NCBI GenBank assembly: GCA_014904845.1
Contig: MU119207.1
Span: forward strand, 1 to 64,000
Reading direction: 5' to 3'
Length of the DNA: 64,000 nt
DNA from: Acephala macrosclerotiorum
Taxonomy: Eukaryota; Ascomycota; Leotiomycetes; Helotiales; Mollisiaceae
This document shows, one piece after another, positions 43,828 through 55,973 of this stretch. Every line of letters starts with the position of its first letter. Position 1 is the first letter of the stretch. A program made the translations under genes and the position numbers. The notes below the pieces were generated by a model. The model was not told where the DNA came from and made no database searches. It saw only the letters and a program-made list of their open reading frames with translations.

Positions 43828-45019
43828 TACCTGATACTGTACATATGGGGTCAGTTTGCATTGTCGGCAGATCCTTGGGACCAGTCTAGGATTTCGAGCA
43901 TCGATTCGGTTACGGGGGACTTGTTTACTTATACCCAGGCGTTCAAAGGATTCTTGAAAGCCTATGCAAATGGTTTCAGTCGAGCATTTTAGCGTGCTTT
44001 CTTATATAGTCTCACCCAATCTCTAATATTCAACAGCAGCTGTCTCGTTGACGACTGCTGGTCTTCGCATACGCACTATCGCAACGGTACAAGCACGATC
44101 AATTTTCATTTCACCTGGGTTGTTAAGGGTCACTTATGATTTGGCAGACAACTTCAATTGACTTAGAAATTGCTCCAGCGAGCTTGGCTTCAGTTTGACA
44201 ACACTCAAATCTGTTTGCTCCATGTCCGGTCCCACAGACCATTGCCTTCAAATCACGATTATCTCTAGGGCTGGTAGTTTTTAGAGTCGTGATTTGATAG
44301 AAGACTATGTTGAGATATCTGGAATTTGACCTTAGCAGAAGAACTGGTTTATGCGCTGAATTCCAAACTTGATAGGACTTGCGAAAGATCACATTTGATT
44401 GTCTGGTATAAATTTGAATGCTAACTTGACATAAACCCATGTCGAAGTTTCAGCACATAAATTGGTCAGAGGAGGTTAAATAATTAGATCTCATTCTCAC
44501 AGAAGACGTTTGAGGAAGCTGAAGCCGACATGGTTTCTCCTCAGTCTCGGCCTCTAGGGCGTTGTTTGCTCAAGTTAAGGATGGCCCACCAGGCCCTAAG
44601 ACGATGATAAACAGGCCAAATATTGGCCCAAATGTAACACATCGCCCTCGGCTATTCCAGACCTGATGCCTCGAGCCAAGAAGCAAGTCTATCGGGACGG
44701 TTGGTCTTTAGACTTTCAATCAGCCTCGCCAAGGGGTGCACCCGTCCGCTAAGACATGCTTTCACAACTACCTGCAAGTGAACGCCTTGTGCTCATTATT
44801 ACATCTTTGACATACATTGCTGAATTGACCACCTTCAGGGCGCAGCATGGACTCTTTAAGCTCGAATCTTTGAGCAACGAGATCTGCACCTTAGCAGAGG
44901 GGCTTGGATTGGCTTCAAATACCCCTAATTGTCCTGTCGATTGCCCTTGAAGGGAATGAACCGAGGTCTGAGAACCCGAGCACCAAATTCAGGAATATAC
45001 TGAATGCATTTCATGACAT
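43828..45019. other. Intergenic region
   Basis: Between a plus-strand gene and a minus-strand gene (convergent). Only short frames without recognisable domains are present, and no RNA gene is seen. Confidence 0.55.
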
Positions 45020-45818
45020 CTACCAATCGTCCTCATCAGACCCGTAGTCGACTAAGCCTAGTCCTCCTTTCGATTGAGCTGCAGGCTTCTTCTCAGCGAC
45101 TGCATCTTTGGATTGGGGTTCCGGTTCCGCAGCGACTGGGGGAGTTACTGCTTTCTTCGTCTCATTCACTGTTTTTTTGGTTGTTGCCTTGTCCGGAGTC
45201 GCTGGTGTCTTCGGGCTGGCTTGAAGAGGCTTGGAAATCTCTGTCAACGTGGATGATCTGCGAGCCTTAACACCTTTGAGCCCCTCCTTTTCCTTGGCTC
45301 TTTTTCGCTTTCGTCCGGCAGCCCATGGTTCCTCTTCTGCTGCAGCACTTTCCTCGACCGCTGGTCCATTACTACCTCTTCTGGCTTTCTTGTCCGCCTC
45401 TTCCTGCTGCTGGCGGAACAGAGCAAGTCCCTCCTGTGTCTCCTTCTTCACTCTATCCTCTTCGGCTCGCGTTCGTTCCAATATCGAGTCCAGGAATTCA
45501 ACTTCGTCTTCGTTCAATGACTGGAATTGGTGCTTTAATTTCGCAGCTTCTTCGAATGCTTCTTGTTTTGCAGCTATTCAAGGAACCCCTACGTGATCAG
45601 TACAAAGCTTCTTGCTACTGAAGCAGAATGCTCAGTGGCAGTATGAAGATACCTTTGTTTGCCTCCAGGGTCTCGAAGAGCGATTTTCCATCATTCATTC
45701 GTGCGAGTTCCTGTTTCCGCCGGTACTTGGCGTCAATCTCTCTTTGGGCGGCGAGCCATTCATCATCTCTCTCGATGGGAGCATCTACCGTTCCTCCAGA
45801 TACGAAGCCAGACGACAT
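45020..45818 (-). CDS. NIP30 / FAM192A N-terminal domain protein
   Basis: Two exons, 45818-45653 and 45573-45020 (79-nt intron gtatct...aatag), giving 239 residues. The N-terminal half has the NIP30 signature: DDEWLAAQREIDAKYRRKQE, KSLFETLEANK, KLKHQFQSMNEDEVEFLDSI and TRAEEDRVKKETQEGLALFR. The C-terminal half is Lys/Pro/Ala-rich and disordered, with a nuclear-localisation-like stretch GRKRKRAKEKEG and an acidic end GLVDYGSDEDDW. Human FAM192A (PIP30) binds the PSME3 proteasome activator in the nucleus; whether the fungal protein does so is unknown. Confidence 0.85.
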
Positions 45819-46730
45819 GATGCGAGATTTCCGGAGATTCGATTGAAGGTATAATTGTCGCGCGGCATCGGCACTCTTCGAAGCTCGGAATGGGACAACC
45901 TGGAAAGCTTTGACCAGTTTTTAGCGTCACGTGCGAAGGCGGGGTTCAACGAGGGGCAAATCCGACTTCTTTTTCGAATCGGTCTTCCATGCTTCTTGTT
46001 CCGCTCCAGTTGCATTGCTTCAGTTTCGAGTCCTCGGGATCTATTACATTAAAGGCTCCATGTAGCCGGATAGACATTTTTCCTTGGGCAAAGCTGGAGG
46101 CAGCAAACGCGCAGATGAGCTGAAGGTTCATAATTCTGCAAGAAAGATCAAGCCAATATCAGAGGGCCTTATAACTGCCGATCGAGTGTTCGCCCTTTGC
46201 TGGATAATTTCCTTGGATTATTCTTTGACGTTCTGTCAAATATACTTCGGATGTCACCGTATTCAAGTAGTCCCAAATCGAGGTCCGAAGTTCCAACGAC
46301 GTTAACGGCTCCCGATAGAGAGCGCTCGATGCGCACGAATCACACCACTCCGCGGGCGGTCGGGGCAAGCCAAAGAACCACTAGAAACGTCGAAGTATTC
46401 AGCCTGAATTGTCACGTCCTACAGACAGCCCTTTCGCCCTTTCAAAAGCGTCGGAATTAACTCCAAGTCGTTGATCGACACAGTATCAAAGTTGTTCCGG
46501 TGAGATGTAAAAGGTGGGATAGATGCTGTCTTGCCTCTCTCGGACTGGCACGCTGCAAGATCTCAAGCCCTTTGGCGTCATTCCCCTACCATGCAAGGGG
46601 AACTTTTTCTCGTGTGCCAGCTAGTGTTTTCTCAAAGCTATAAGTAGGAAATTCTCTCCCGCACTTTGCTCCTAAAAAAAACTCCCGTTCTCACCCAGAA
46701 GTCAGCGGACTCATCACTCCCACATTCACA

Positions 46731-47936
46731 ATGTCAAAAGTTACGGAGTATGTGTTCCCCCACCTTCCCCGGTGACCGCCAAGTTTACCTGAAAAGCAGA
46801 AGTCTGCGAAGATTAGGCGGCCTTACATCCCATCTTTCACCAGTGCGAACGTACAGCTCACAAATGTTCGCTACCAGGAAGACTTTCACCCTCAACACTG
46901 GGGCCAAGATCCCAGCTATTGGTCTGGGAACATGGCAATCTAAGCCCCATGAGGTTGAGAAGGCAGTTGAGTATGCTCTACGAAAGGGCTACCGCCACAT
47001 TGATACCGCGCTTGCCTATGGCAATGAAGCGGAAGTTGGACTTGGTATCAAGAACAGCGGCGTCCCAAGAGAGGAAATCTGGCTCACCACTAAGCTCAAT
47101 AACGTAAATACTATACCCCGAACATGTATTTGAAGAGTTTGGACTTCCGCTAGACTTCTATATGCCTTGAATTCTCCGCTTGCCCATGAAGCAATGCTGA
47201 CATTTTCACCCTAGCCATGGCACAAACGAGTCACAGAGGGCATTGACTCCTCTCTGAAAGACTTGGGCGTTGACTACGTGGATCTTTACCTCATGCACTG
47301 GCCATCATCCACCGACCCAACAGACTCGAAGAAGCACTACCCAGACTGGAACTTCGTCGACACATGGAAAGAGATGCAGAAGCTTCCTGCCACTGGAAAG
47401 GTCAAGAACATCGGTGTTTCCAACTTTGGCATTAAGAACTTAGAGATTCTGCTCAACGATCCTTCGTGCAAGATCGTACCTGCTGTCAACCAGATCGAAT
47501 TGTAAGTCTAAAAACACGGATCCCGTTCCCACTCTGAAAGCTCGCGAATCAGTTGCTGACTTCGAATCCACCCAGACACCCCAACAACCCATCCCCAAAG
47601 CTTGTCGCATACAACACCTCAAAGGGCATCCACTCCACCGGCTACTCCTGCCTCGGATCGACCGACTCTCCCCTGTACAAGGACAAGACACTCCTCGACC
47701 TCGCCAAGGCAAAGGGAAAGACACCTCAACAAGTCCTGCTCGCATGGGGTCTGCAGAAGGGATGGTCCGTCATTCCCAAGTCCGTTAGCAAGGAGCGTAT
47801 CGAAGCCAATTATGAACTTGACGGCTGGGAGCTTACACCGGAGGAGGTCAAGACTTTGGATGGGCTTAAGGATAGATTCAAGGTTTGTGGTGATGCTTGG
47901 TTGCCTGTAAAGGTCTTCTTTGGGGATGATGAGTAG
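46731..47936 (+). CDS. Aldo-keto reductase (Gcy1-like glycerol/aldehyde reductase)
   Basis: Four exons: 46731-46747, 46878-47103, 47215-47501, 47576-47936, giving 296 residues. The first exon is only 17 nt; joined to exon 2 it reads [20 protein letters not shown], a natural AKR start. A longer frame upstream without splicing is less likely. The barrel and catalytic tetrad are visible: Asp and Tyr in [11 protein letters not shown], Lys in WLTTKLNN and His in YLMHWPSS. The cofactor-binding end is [20 protein letters not shown]. It reduces aldehydes or ketones with NADPH in the cytosol; precise substrate unknown. It is divergent to the NIP30-like gene with about 900 bp between starts. Confidence 0.93.
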
Positions 47937-49993
47937 AGGATTGTTTCTTGGTAGACATTTATAGATAGGTAGAAATAACTTGAATCAAACTGTTCTCCCT
48001 CCAACCATGGAAACATTAGAAGAGCCTCTCGCAACGGTGTGAAAGTTTGAAGAGCATCAATCCACGATAATATTAGCGATGTTCAGAAGATTGTTCGGGC
48101 GGCTGACCAGTCGGACCGCGGCTACAAGCTGGCTGCGAACAAGTCCCATGTCCGTGGTGCGTATAGCCACTGGAGTATTGGATGTCCTCTGCAAAGTATG
48201 GGAGTTGTTCCTGAATGCAGCTCCTCCATAGATAGTTGGATTTTGTCCAACAGACCTCTGAGCGTGACGAGTGGATAATTCACAAGGCGATATGAAAGTT
48301 GCAACACCAAGCGACAGCGGCCGAGGAAACAAAGTTCAAGACGTGATAAAAGTTAGAGTTAAAAAGCGCGAGAGGTTTGTTTGGAAAAGCGAAATTTCTG
48401 CATTGCTATCTTAATATTGTATCAATATCCGACGCCTTCCAAGGTTGCATAAATCTGTTCGGTAAAGTCAGCGGCTGATTCTCGACCAAATTCAAATAGA
48501 AGACATTAATCTTGAGTTGCTGGATCAGATCTCCAAGGTGATGAAGTTGAATAAGTTTCGTCAATGATTTAACTCAGCAAGAACACAGCGAAATAATTGG
48601 GATTCATCAGAGCAAGGCGAGAAGGGACGGTGGGAAATCGAGAGAGCTTACCCATTAGGTATCTCGTATTATCTGCAAGCACATACCTAAAAGGCAACAC
48701 CGAGGGTCAGCTAGTACTTCTAGTAGATGTAGCATTTGTTCATGTGAAATGCAAAGAACCAAAGCAAAAGTCAGGCTGTCAGGAAGTTAGCGAGGCTCAC
48801 GAAGGGTCGACGAAGAGAACATACCTCATTAAATCAGAATTTTGTAAGTACGTTCATCTGCAAACAGAGTTTGCTCAAACAGTGTGAATAACAATTTCAT
48901 CATTTGATGCAGTGGTCTTGAGGAACCAAAAAGAAAATGTAATGTCGTTTACCTAGAAAAACTATGTCAGCAATGATGTTTGTGGCCAGGCGGCTTCAAT
49001 TGATCCCAATCATCATGCAATGGATCAGATGACGAGTTCTCAACAAGCACTTCCAAACCGACTACCCTCACAAGGCTTGTACGCCTTGCTTTTGATGAGA
49101 GCAGAGGCCGGAGTGCGCAGTCTGTCCGCCCGTTCGTTCAAAGTTCGTCATAGTATGCATAGACTGGGTAGAGAAGAGAGGGGACCGGTGTACCTGCAAG
49201 CAGAATGGTTAACATAGGTGCGCGAAACAATTTGCAAAAACAAAATGATGATGAAGAGGGTCAGACAAGGCTGAAACTTTTGTGACAGAATCTACATGAT
49301 AACTTCAGTTCGAGGATTCCTAGATTTGTCGATGGATCATCACTCCCTCGAGATGCGCAAGACAAGAGAACGCGTTACTTCCTACCTTTTGATTATTTTC
49401 ATATCGGTCGATGTTGGCATTTAGTTATGACGGAGACGAGGACATCTGCAATATTCGTTAGCATCTGTGGCAATGAAGTTGCAATTGTATGATTAAGTGC
49501 GGAATCGTTCAGAGTAGTAGATACGAATCCCCATTGCGTTGTAAGAGTTGGATTGTTCTTGAGCGTATACAGTTCATCATTGAAAAGATCAGGGGGTTAA
49601 GAGGAGGTTGAACTTACCATCGCTGAAAGTCGAACATGAAGCATGCAGGTTGCCTGCACGCCGCGAGTAAGAAATTGTCAAAAGAAAGGGTTCGTCCGCA
49701 ACGGTCTATAACATTCTCCTTTGCGGTGACAAGTTCCTGGATGGATTGCTGAAAAGTAGAGATGTGTTGAGCCTTGAAAGAATAATTGTTGTGAAGGAGG
49801 AGGAAGAAAGCTTGGAGCTCGAGAATATTTTCAAGAGAACCCATGTGGAGCGGCGTTTCCCACTAGCCTGGCTCTAGCGCATGCTTCCAGCCACTCGTGG
49901 CTTAGCACAACAGTGACGAATTACCCCTACTTTATAGATTTCGCAACCTCCCCTTCTCTCCCTGCTCTTTCAACACTTTTGAGCGCCGTCAAA
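47937..49993. other. Region without a confident gene; possible spliced transcript on minus strand
   Basis: A minus-strand frame starting at an ATG (49844) runs 76 codons to a consensus donor (gtaagt, 49615). Further minus-strand donor/acceptor-like pairs occur near 49386 (gtagga), 48827 (gtatgt), 48683 (gtatgt) and 48648 (gtaagc). An open stretch at about 49580-49400 reads LPQMLTNIADVLVSVITK. I could not join these pieces into one frame, so I call no CDS. A spliced non-coding RNA or a decayed gene would both fit. Confidence 0.3.
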
Positions 49994-51348
49994 ATGACTC
50001 CAGTAGGAGGCATTCTGGCGCCCATCGCCATGAGGGCATTTAAGTGAGTCTCTCCTTGATTTAAAGAAAGAGGATAACTACTATCTGAACCCGATTCTCC
50101 CCGCGTCCCAATCACTGACTTATTTACAGACACGCCTTCAAGAAAGCGACGAATCTTATACAGATTCGTCTTTCAAAACTCTCACGACCGCTACTACAAA
50201 GTGAACTCGAACCAGTTCTCACACGCTCTACCCTTAAACAACCTATCCACCCCACTGCAAGGCTTCGCCAGGCGACTAAAGGCCGGTGGTATACAACACA
50301 CAGCACTTTCAATGCTGTTGTTCGCCGATACATGAGCACTGAAGCCGGTAGTGCTGCCAAGTACAACCGTGCTGCTTCCCCCAAGTCTGCCACTGCTACG
50401 GCCGTGTCGAGGTTGACAAGTAGAGCGCCTTTTGCCTCTACTCTGAGACCTAATCTGACTGGGGGCACTCTTTGTAGAAATTCTGGTGGATATTCACTTG
50501 GTGGCGGCCGTACTGGAGGTGCTCGCTATTTCTCGCATACTCCAGCCACACCTGCTCAGGTTGTGAACAATGTGTCCGCAGCCGTCCGAGCCTTCTGGCT
50601 CTCAGGCCAGAAAGCGCAATTTGATGGAGTAACTCCTCTGGGAGAGAAGAGATACCGCAATATCACCAACCTTCAGGAGGAAGCTAGATGCAAGATGCAG
50701 TCACTTCCAAAGTCTGCACCAGGCTCATTCATCGACTTCTCGGTTACCCCAGTCATTACTGCACTTCTCATTGCTACTTTCCCTTCCGGTTCATCCATGG
50801 AGCAATCTGCACCCACCTTGAACACCGAAGGCTTCTTGGATGTCCTCTCTGTGGACTTTTCTCGAGCCTTGAAGGATCTTGCAGCCACGTTGAACGATTT
50901 GAAGCGTCTCTCTACGCTCGGCGACCTGCCAATTACTCTGGAAAATAAGACCATTCTGCGAGTACGCTTCCCAGGGTGCGATGCAGAGACTGTTGATCGA
51001 TTATGTGACGAAGTTGGTGTGCAGCGAGGTATCATCTTCCAAGATGAGGATTTTGACGCCACCGCTGGAACGAAGATGGCTCTGATGTTTCCATATGCAC
51101 CAAGTTCGGAACATGCACTCTCCTCTCCAGGCGGCTCTCTGCGTTCCCAATCGGGTCTTGGCTTCGAAGAAGTTGAAGAGGTTTTGGAAGATAACCCTTG
51201 GCTGGATGGATACGAAAGCATGGAGTCTGAAGGCGAATCGGCCTACTTCACCAAACCAAGTGAGATGCATCAGTCGTCTGATTACGAAGGCTTGGAAGGC
51301 ATTTATCGTTTCCTGGAGCATTGCGATAACGCTCGACGGACACAATAG
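49994..51348 (+). CDS. Conserved fungal protein, probably mitochondrial, function unknown
   Basis: Two exons, 49994-50043 and 50130-51348 (86-nt intron gtgagt...ttacag), giving 422 residues. The N-terminal about 180 residues are rich in Arg, Lys, Ser and Thr with almost no acidic residues (HAFKKATNLIQIRLSKLSRP, GGARYFSHTPATPAQVV), which looks like a long mitochondrial presequence. The body contains GSFIDFSVTPVITALLIATF, DVLSVDFSRALKDLAATLND and a conserved FPGCDAETVDRLCDEVGVQR helix pair. The C-terminus is acidic and ends with a short helix. Similar fungal proteins carry the label casein kinase II beta 2 subunit, but I see no CK2-beta zinc finger, so I do not adopt that name. Confidence 0.75.
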
Positions 51349-51938
51349 TCGAACTACTTTCAATCATTTTCATTTGTGGCTTTCTAGCGATTGGTATGCC
51401 ATTAAGTCAGTCAAGGCAGGTTATGGATGGGATATGGTGCCAGGTGATACCACAGGGGGATATCGGATACATTCGCTCTCATCAACAGGCTGGACGCCTA
51501 TGGTTTTCTTAGGTACATAGGGCGTCAGAATGTGGATTTTCTGCTACATCTAGTCGCGTTCGCGTGACATGCCTTTGTATTCCATTTATATCTCAAGCCA
51601 CAGCTGGCTTTCAGGTCGACAACGATTATGATAGGCAGCTTGCCTCTCCACACATCGTATCCTGGCTTCGTCTTTGCATTATGAAACAACTGAGCTTCTT
51701 AATGTCCATTCTGTTTGCACGGCTGTCACATTATTCAATATGATAGAATGCGAGACTCAACAGCTCTTGAGTGAGCAGCAATCTTGAATCGCAACACTCA
51801 ATTAGTCGCAGTATTCTGCAATTCATACGTAATCATACATAACCAATCGTTTCTGGTTCATATCATACCCAGTTCTCGCGAACCCCAGATCATAGCCTCA
51901 TCAGCTCTCATACTCCGGTCTTAAATCGCCTTCCCCAT
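51349..51938. other. Intergenic region between convergent genes
   Basis: 3' regions of the putative mitochondrial protein gene and of the small membrane protein gene. No gene recognised. Confidence 0.6.
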
Positions 51939-52579
51939 CTATTTCTTCTTCGCGGAAGCTGACTCTTTGTTTCCGAATGGGAACCCTGAGGTTCTCTTGT
52001 CAGCTCCAGTCTTTCTCGAAATTCGACCCGACGAGCTGGCGAAGAGAATACACAACAAGCCTACTGCAGCCAGACCCCCGAAGCCAATTGAGCCGAGAAT
52101 AAACGCGGTCTGTCCACTGGTGTTATACCTGGCGTAACAGAATATTGCCATGGCTGAGTGATAGAGGAAACTGATCGTTAAAGTGGGAACAGCGTATGGT
52201 GCTTTGGGATCTGAAGCTTCTGTTATGACGCCGGCATTGGTTGTGTCCGAGAAACTGCTCGTCAGCGGAACAGATCCTGCGAGCAACACGATCATGATAC
52301 CCAAAACTAGCATGGTAATTCCCAGACTCCTTCATGGTTACTAGCAAATAGTTGGAATTAGAAACCTAATCCACCCTACCTTGAGAAATACTCTTCGAGA
52401 GGAGTAGGTTCTCGAACATCTGGAGAGAGGGCGGTCAGGATAATTGTGGGAGTAGCTATCAATGGGGCTGCTTGTAGAAACAGCCATCCTGCGGAGCCAT
52501 AGGTATAGGAGTAGAAGACCTATGGAAGTTAGAAGAACAGCTGCAGGATGATATGAGCGGAGATGTTGCGTACGTCCAT
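51939..52579 (-). CDS. Small conserved membrane protein with four predicted helices
   Basis: Three exons: 52579-52574 (six nt, Met-Asp), 52519-52380, 52326-51939, giving 177 residues. Donors are gtacgc and gtaggg; the acceptor of intron 2 is AG in aaggag. Hydrophobic segments lie at about residues 10-35 (GWLFLQAAPLIATPTIILTA), 65-90 (GITMLVLGIMIVLLAGSVPL), 105-130 and 140-165 (GFGGLAAVGLLCILFASSSG). The tail is Lys-rich (KESASAKKK), compatible with a cytosolic dilysine-type ER signal. I do not recognise a named family. It is divergent to NAR1 with 545 bp between starts. Confidence 0.75.
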
Positions 52580-53123
52580 CTTATATTCTTATGTAGATTT
52601 ACGCGAAATGCTGGGAAGTGATTTGTTCAGGCTGAGGAGGTGGTGCAGATTCAAAGTTTAGTTGTTTGAATTTGAAAGCTTATGCTTGTGAAAGGTGAAG
52701 AAGGGCTTGATGTTATGAACAAGCATTCTGAATCTCACCAGGAACGCCAGCTGCTAGCGACGTCATAGGCCGTCTGTCGGCAAGGGTCTTTCTGTTCAAA
52801 CCGACACCCCACCGATGATGGTGGTTGTTGGTGGCGGTCTCTCAGATTGGATCTCCGCTCTCGGCAGTGCTTATCAATGTTTTGCTTTACGAAGTACTGT
52901 GGACAAAAAAAGTCAACACCGTGATTGAGCATTTCCACTGCTTGAACACATGATTTTTCTCCTGGATACCTTCTCCCTTTAACTTTTTTAAGTAACCTAG
53001 GCCATCCGGAGTAAGAGGAACGAACGCTGCCCAGCATCCTCAAGCATCTTCCTTTCAGGCTTTCTTCGACAAGGAAATCAACCCTACAAATCGGTGGCGC
53101 GTTGCGCGTTCGCAACCTTCGCC

Positions 53124-54890
53124 ATGAGCGCAATACTCTCTGCGGACAATTTGTCCGACTTTATCACGCCCTCAGTGGCATGTATCAAGCCAGTGGAAAC
53201 CCTACCTGCCAACGCTTCAGGAGAAAATGTACATCCACAGCCTTTGCCATCACAAGCCCCGCTTTTAACAATCCTCCAGAATGAACTTGAAATAAACTTC
53301 AACTCCGGCTCAAAACCTACCACCGCCCCTCCCGCCGAAATCTCTCTCACAGATTGCCTAGCATGTTCCGGGTGCGTCACATCCGCAGAAGCAGTTCTCG
53401 TCTCGATGCAATCGCATGCCGAAGTCCTCTCAGAACTCGACTCAGGGCCTGCGCTGCGACTCCGTGGCAATACTGCGGGCACCGGTATTGGGATAGAGAA
53501 TATGGACCAAGGAGGACGAATATACGTTGCTAGTGTTAGCCCACAGTCGAGAGCCAGTATTGCTGCTACTTTCGAGGTTACGGAGCAAGAGGCGGGGTAC
53601 ATGATTGAGCAGTTATTGAGTGGACCAAAGGGCATCAAGAACCGGGCTGTCTACAGGAACGGCTTCCAGTGGGTGTTGGATACGAACATTGCTAGGGAAG
53701 CATGTTTAGTCTTGGGCGCAGAGGAGGTAGTGGGTTCTATGGTCACTGGGAAAGGGGAAACAAAGCAACCTGTTAAACCTATACTGACATCCTCATGTCC
53801 TGGCTGGATATGCTACGCCGAGAAAACACACCCACACATTCTCCCACATTTGTCACGATTAAAGTCACCACAAGCATTGATGGGAACATTATTGAAGACA
53901 ATTCTCAGTCGAAAGCTTGGTATTTCTCCTGATAGGATATGGCATGTTGCCATAATGCCATGCTTCGACAAGAAACTTGAAGCTAGTCGAGAAGAGCTTA
54001 CGCATGCCGCCTGGGAAGGAACTGGCGCCCGAGGAGTCCGGGATGTCGACTGTGTTATTACTAGCAAAGAGCTACTCATGCTAGCAGAGTCGAGGAGAGT
54101 TGACTTTGCCAAATTGCCTCGAACACCACTACCTTATATGCCCTTTCCAGAACGAAAGTTAAACTCTTTCCTGTTTCCAAGCTCTCGACGGCGTAGGAAC
54201 AATGTTCCCGCAGCTGGCACCTCGGGTGGAAACCTGTATTATATCCTACAATATTATGCATCCAAGCATCAAGGTGCCACGGTCGAGACTGCTCGTGGCC
54301 GCAACGCAGATGTGTTGGAGTACACAGTCACCTCGGCGACCGGCGAGACTCTTCTAAAAGCTGCCAGATATTATGGCTTCCGAAATATTCAAAATCTGGT
54401 TCGGAGGTTGAAGCCAGCAAGACCATCTCGAATGCCTGGCGGAAAGCCAATCGGGAGTGCTAGAAAGGCAGGTGGAAAGCCGACAGGGCCGGATTATGCC
54501 TATGTCGAGGTCATGGCTTGTCCTGGCGGCTGTACAAATGGAGGTGGCCAGATCAAGGTCGACGATCCTGTGATCACCGGCCAGGTTATGGGGGAGGCCA
54601 AACCGGGTCCTCAGGAGCAGAAGAGGTGGCTAGCGCGGGTTGACGAGGCCTACTTCTCTGGAGAAGATAGCGCAGAGGATGAGATTTCGGACAGCCGTGA
54701 CGATGTTGTCGACGGCATTTCCCCTTCGTACATCAAAGATACCCTAGCTCAGTGGGCCACTACGACAGGTTTAGACCTGGACAGACTGGTATATACCAGC
54801 TATCGGGAGGTTGTTAGCAACGTCGGTAAGAACGTTGGCGAGACCGAGCGGGTCATTCAGATCGCCTCGAAGGAGGGAGGTGGTTGGTAA
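53124..54890 (+). CDS. NAR1: Cytosolic Fe-S cluster assembly factor Nar1
   Basis: 588 residues, single exon, start ATG at 53124 (MSAILSADNLSDFITPSVAC). Iron-hydrogenase-like protein of the CIA machinery, which passes 4Fe-4S clusters to cytosolic and nuclear apoproteins. The N-terminal cluster site is SLTDCLACSGCVTSAE plus an upstream Cys (ACIKP). The C-terminal H-cluster-like ligands are SSCPGWICYAEK, IMPCFDKKLEA and MACPGGCTNGGGQIKV. EVDCVIT/KELLMLAE-type segments (DVDCVITSKELLML) are also conserved. Its stop codon is 15 bp from that of the convergent SUZ-domain gene, so the transcripts must overlap at their 3' ends. Confidence 0.95.
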   Translation: MSAILSADNLSDFITPSVACIKPVETLPANASGENVHPQPLPSQAPLLTILQNELEINFNSGSKPTTAPPAEISLTDCLACSGCVTSAEAVLVSMQSHAEVLSELDSGPALRLRGNTAGTGIGIENMDQGGRIYVASVSPQSRASIAATFEVTEQEAGYMIEQLLSGPKGIKNRAVYRNGFQWVLDTNIAREACLVLGAEEVVGSMVTGKGETKQPVKPILTSSCPGWICYAEKTHPHILPHLSRLKSPQALMGTLLKTILSRKLGISPDRIWHVAIMPCFDKKLEASREELTHAAWEGTGARGVRDVDCVITSKELLMLAESRRVDFAKLPRTPLPYMPFPERKLNSFLFPSSRRRRNNVPAAGTSGGNLYYILQYYASKHQGATVETARGRNADVLEYTVTSATGETLLKAARYYGFRNIQNLVRRLKPARPSRMPGGKPIGSARKAGGKPTGPDYAYVEVMACPGGCTNGGGQIKVDDPVITGQVMGEAKPGPQEQKRWLARVDEAYFSGEDSAEDEISDSRDDVVDGISPSYIKDTLAQWATTTGLDLDRLVYTSYREVVSNVGKNVGETERVIQIASKEGGGW

Positions 54891-54905
54891 ATCTAGAGCA
54901 GAAAA

Positions 54906-55740
54906 TCAACCCTGTTTCCCTCCTCGATTTGCAAATCCGAAGCCTTTTCCATTGCTATCTGGTCCTTTCGGTGTTCGAATAACTTGTTCCTCGTCTCTTG
55001 GTGTAGATCTCCCGGAACGTGAAGATTCGCCGCGCTTTTGTATACTGACTCCTGGCTTCGGTGTGTAGTTCGGATCGAACAGTTCCTTATTTCCTGACCG
55101 ACTCTGTGGTGTCGAGTTCTCCTGCTGACGGCCATTTCCCCGTCCGCGGCCTTTACCTCTACTACCTCTTCCATCTTCTGTCGGTGGTGTCACAGTTCCT
55201 GGCGAAGAGCCTCCAGAGGATGGGCCTAAGATTCTCTCGCGAGCTTCATTGTATTTTCTCTGCTTCTCTTCACGCTCTCTTTGCGCTCGTGCTCGTAGTT
55301 CTTCGGGAGTCGGCTGACCTTTCTTCTGCTCTTCGTCGTCGTCGTCGTCGTCGTCGTCCTCTATTGTCATCTTGGCAAGTCCTGTGACAGGATCAATCTT
55401 CTGGACGACCTTTGGCGCTGGCTTGCGACTGAGGAGTTTGAGAGCTGGCTTGAACTCTTGTTTCAGAGGAACATTGTCGTGAGCAGCCAGAAAGAATGGG
55501 GTCGGCTCTGGCTCATTCCTGTACCCAATTGTCAGTGAAAAACATAGACTCAATTTTAAGGTACACTGACGCAGACTCCCAAACCTTCCTCATCGATTCA
55601 TCGTGCTGTGCCTTGCGTTCAGCTTTGGAAAGCTTAACTGGTTCCTCTGCCTTTACGACTTCGGCAGCAGCATCTGCCTTGTCGGCTTGTGATTCCCAAT
55701 CGTCGTCCCATGCGTCTGGGATCGCGGCTTTCTTGCTCAT
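54906..55740 (-). CDS. SUZ-domain RNA-binding protein
   Basis: Two exons, 55740-55571 and 55518-54906 (52-nt intron gtcagt...tacag), giving 260 residues. The N-terminus is acidic and Trp-containing (PDAWDDDWESQADKADAAAE). The centre carries an eight-Asp run encoded by a GTC/GAC microsatellite (about 55334-55357). It is followed by a SUZ-type stretch, PEELRARAQREREEKQRKYN, then EARERILGPSS, known to bind RNA in Szrd1/R3hdm proteins. The tail is Gly/Arg/Ser-rich (RGSRGKGRGRGNGRQQ), another RNA-binding feature. The start is the first ATG; the frame extends upstream without ATG. Role probably in mRNA metabolism; not specific. Confidence 0.83.
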
Positions 55741-55973
55741 CTTGTGGGGGTTTGTTCTAGTAGAAGCTGAGAAGCAGGAAGGATCGTAGGAATGTGTGGT
55801 CAATTCTCAAATAAATAGGGTAGCGGGCCGGCGGGGTTTAGCGTCGGACATGCACTGTGGGGTCAAGCTTCTTCCCTAAAGAACTGCCTATATCGAACGA
55901 CATAATAATACATTAGAATTCACCAGCAGAATCCCGAAAGAAAGACTATCGTGAGCACATATCAACCGAGAAA

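Noticed and set aside
44123..44950. Short frames between the UBTD-like and NIP30-like genes
   Set aside because: No domain, no compatible splice joins and random-like composition.
46666..46877. Longer unspliced N-terminus for the aldo-keto reductase
   Set aside because: It starts without a good ATG and reads through a consensus donor; the 17-nt exon from 46731 gives a natural family N-terminus.
49994..51348. Casein kinase II beta subunit
   Set aside because: This label exists for similar fungal proteins, but the zinc-binding Cys pattern of CK2-beta is absent.
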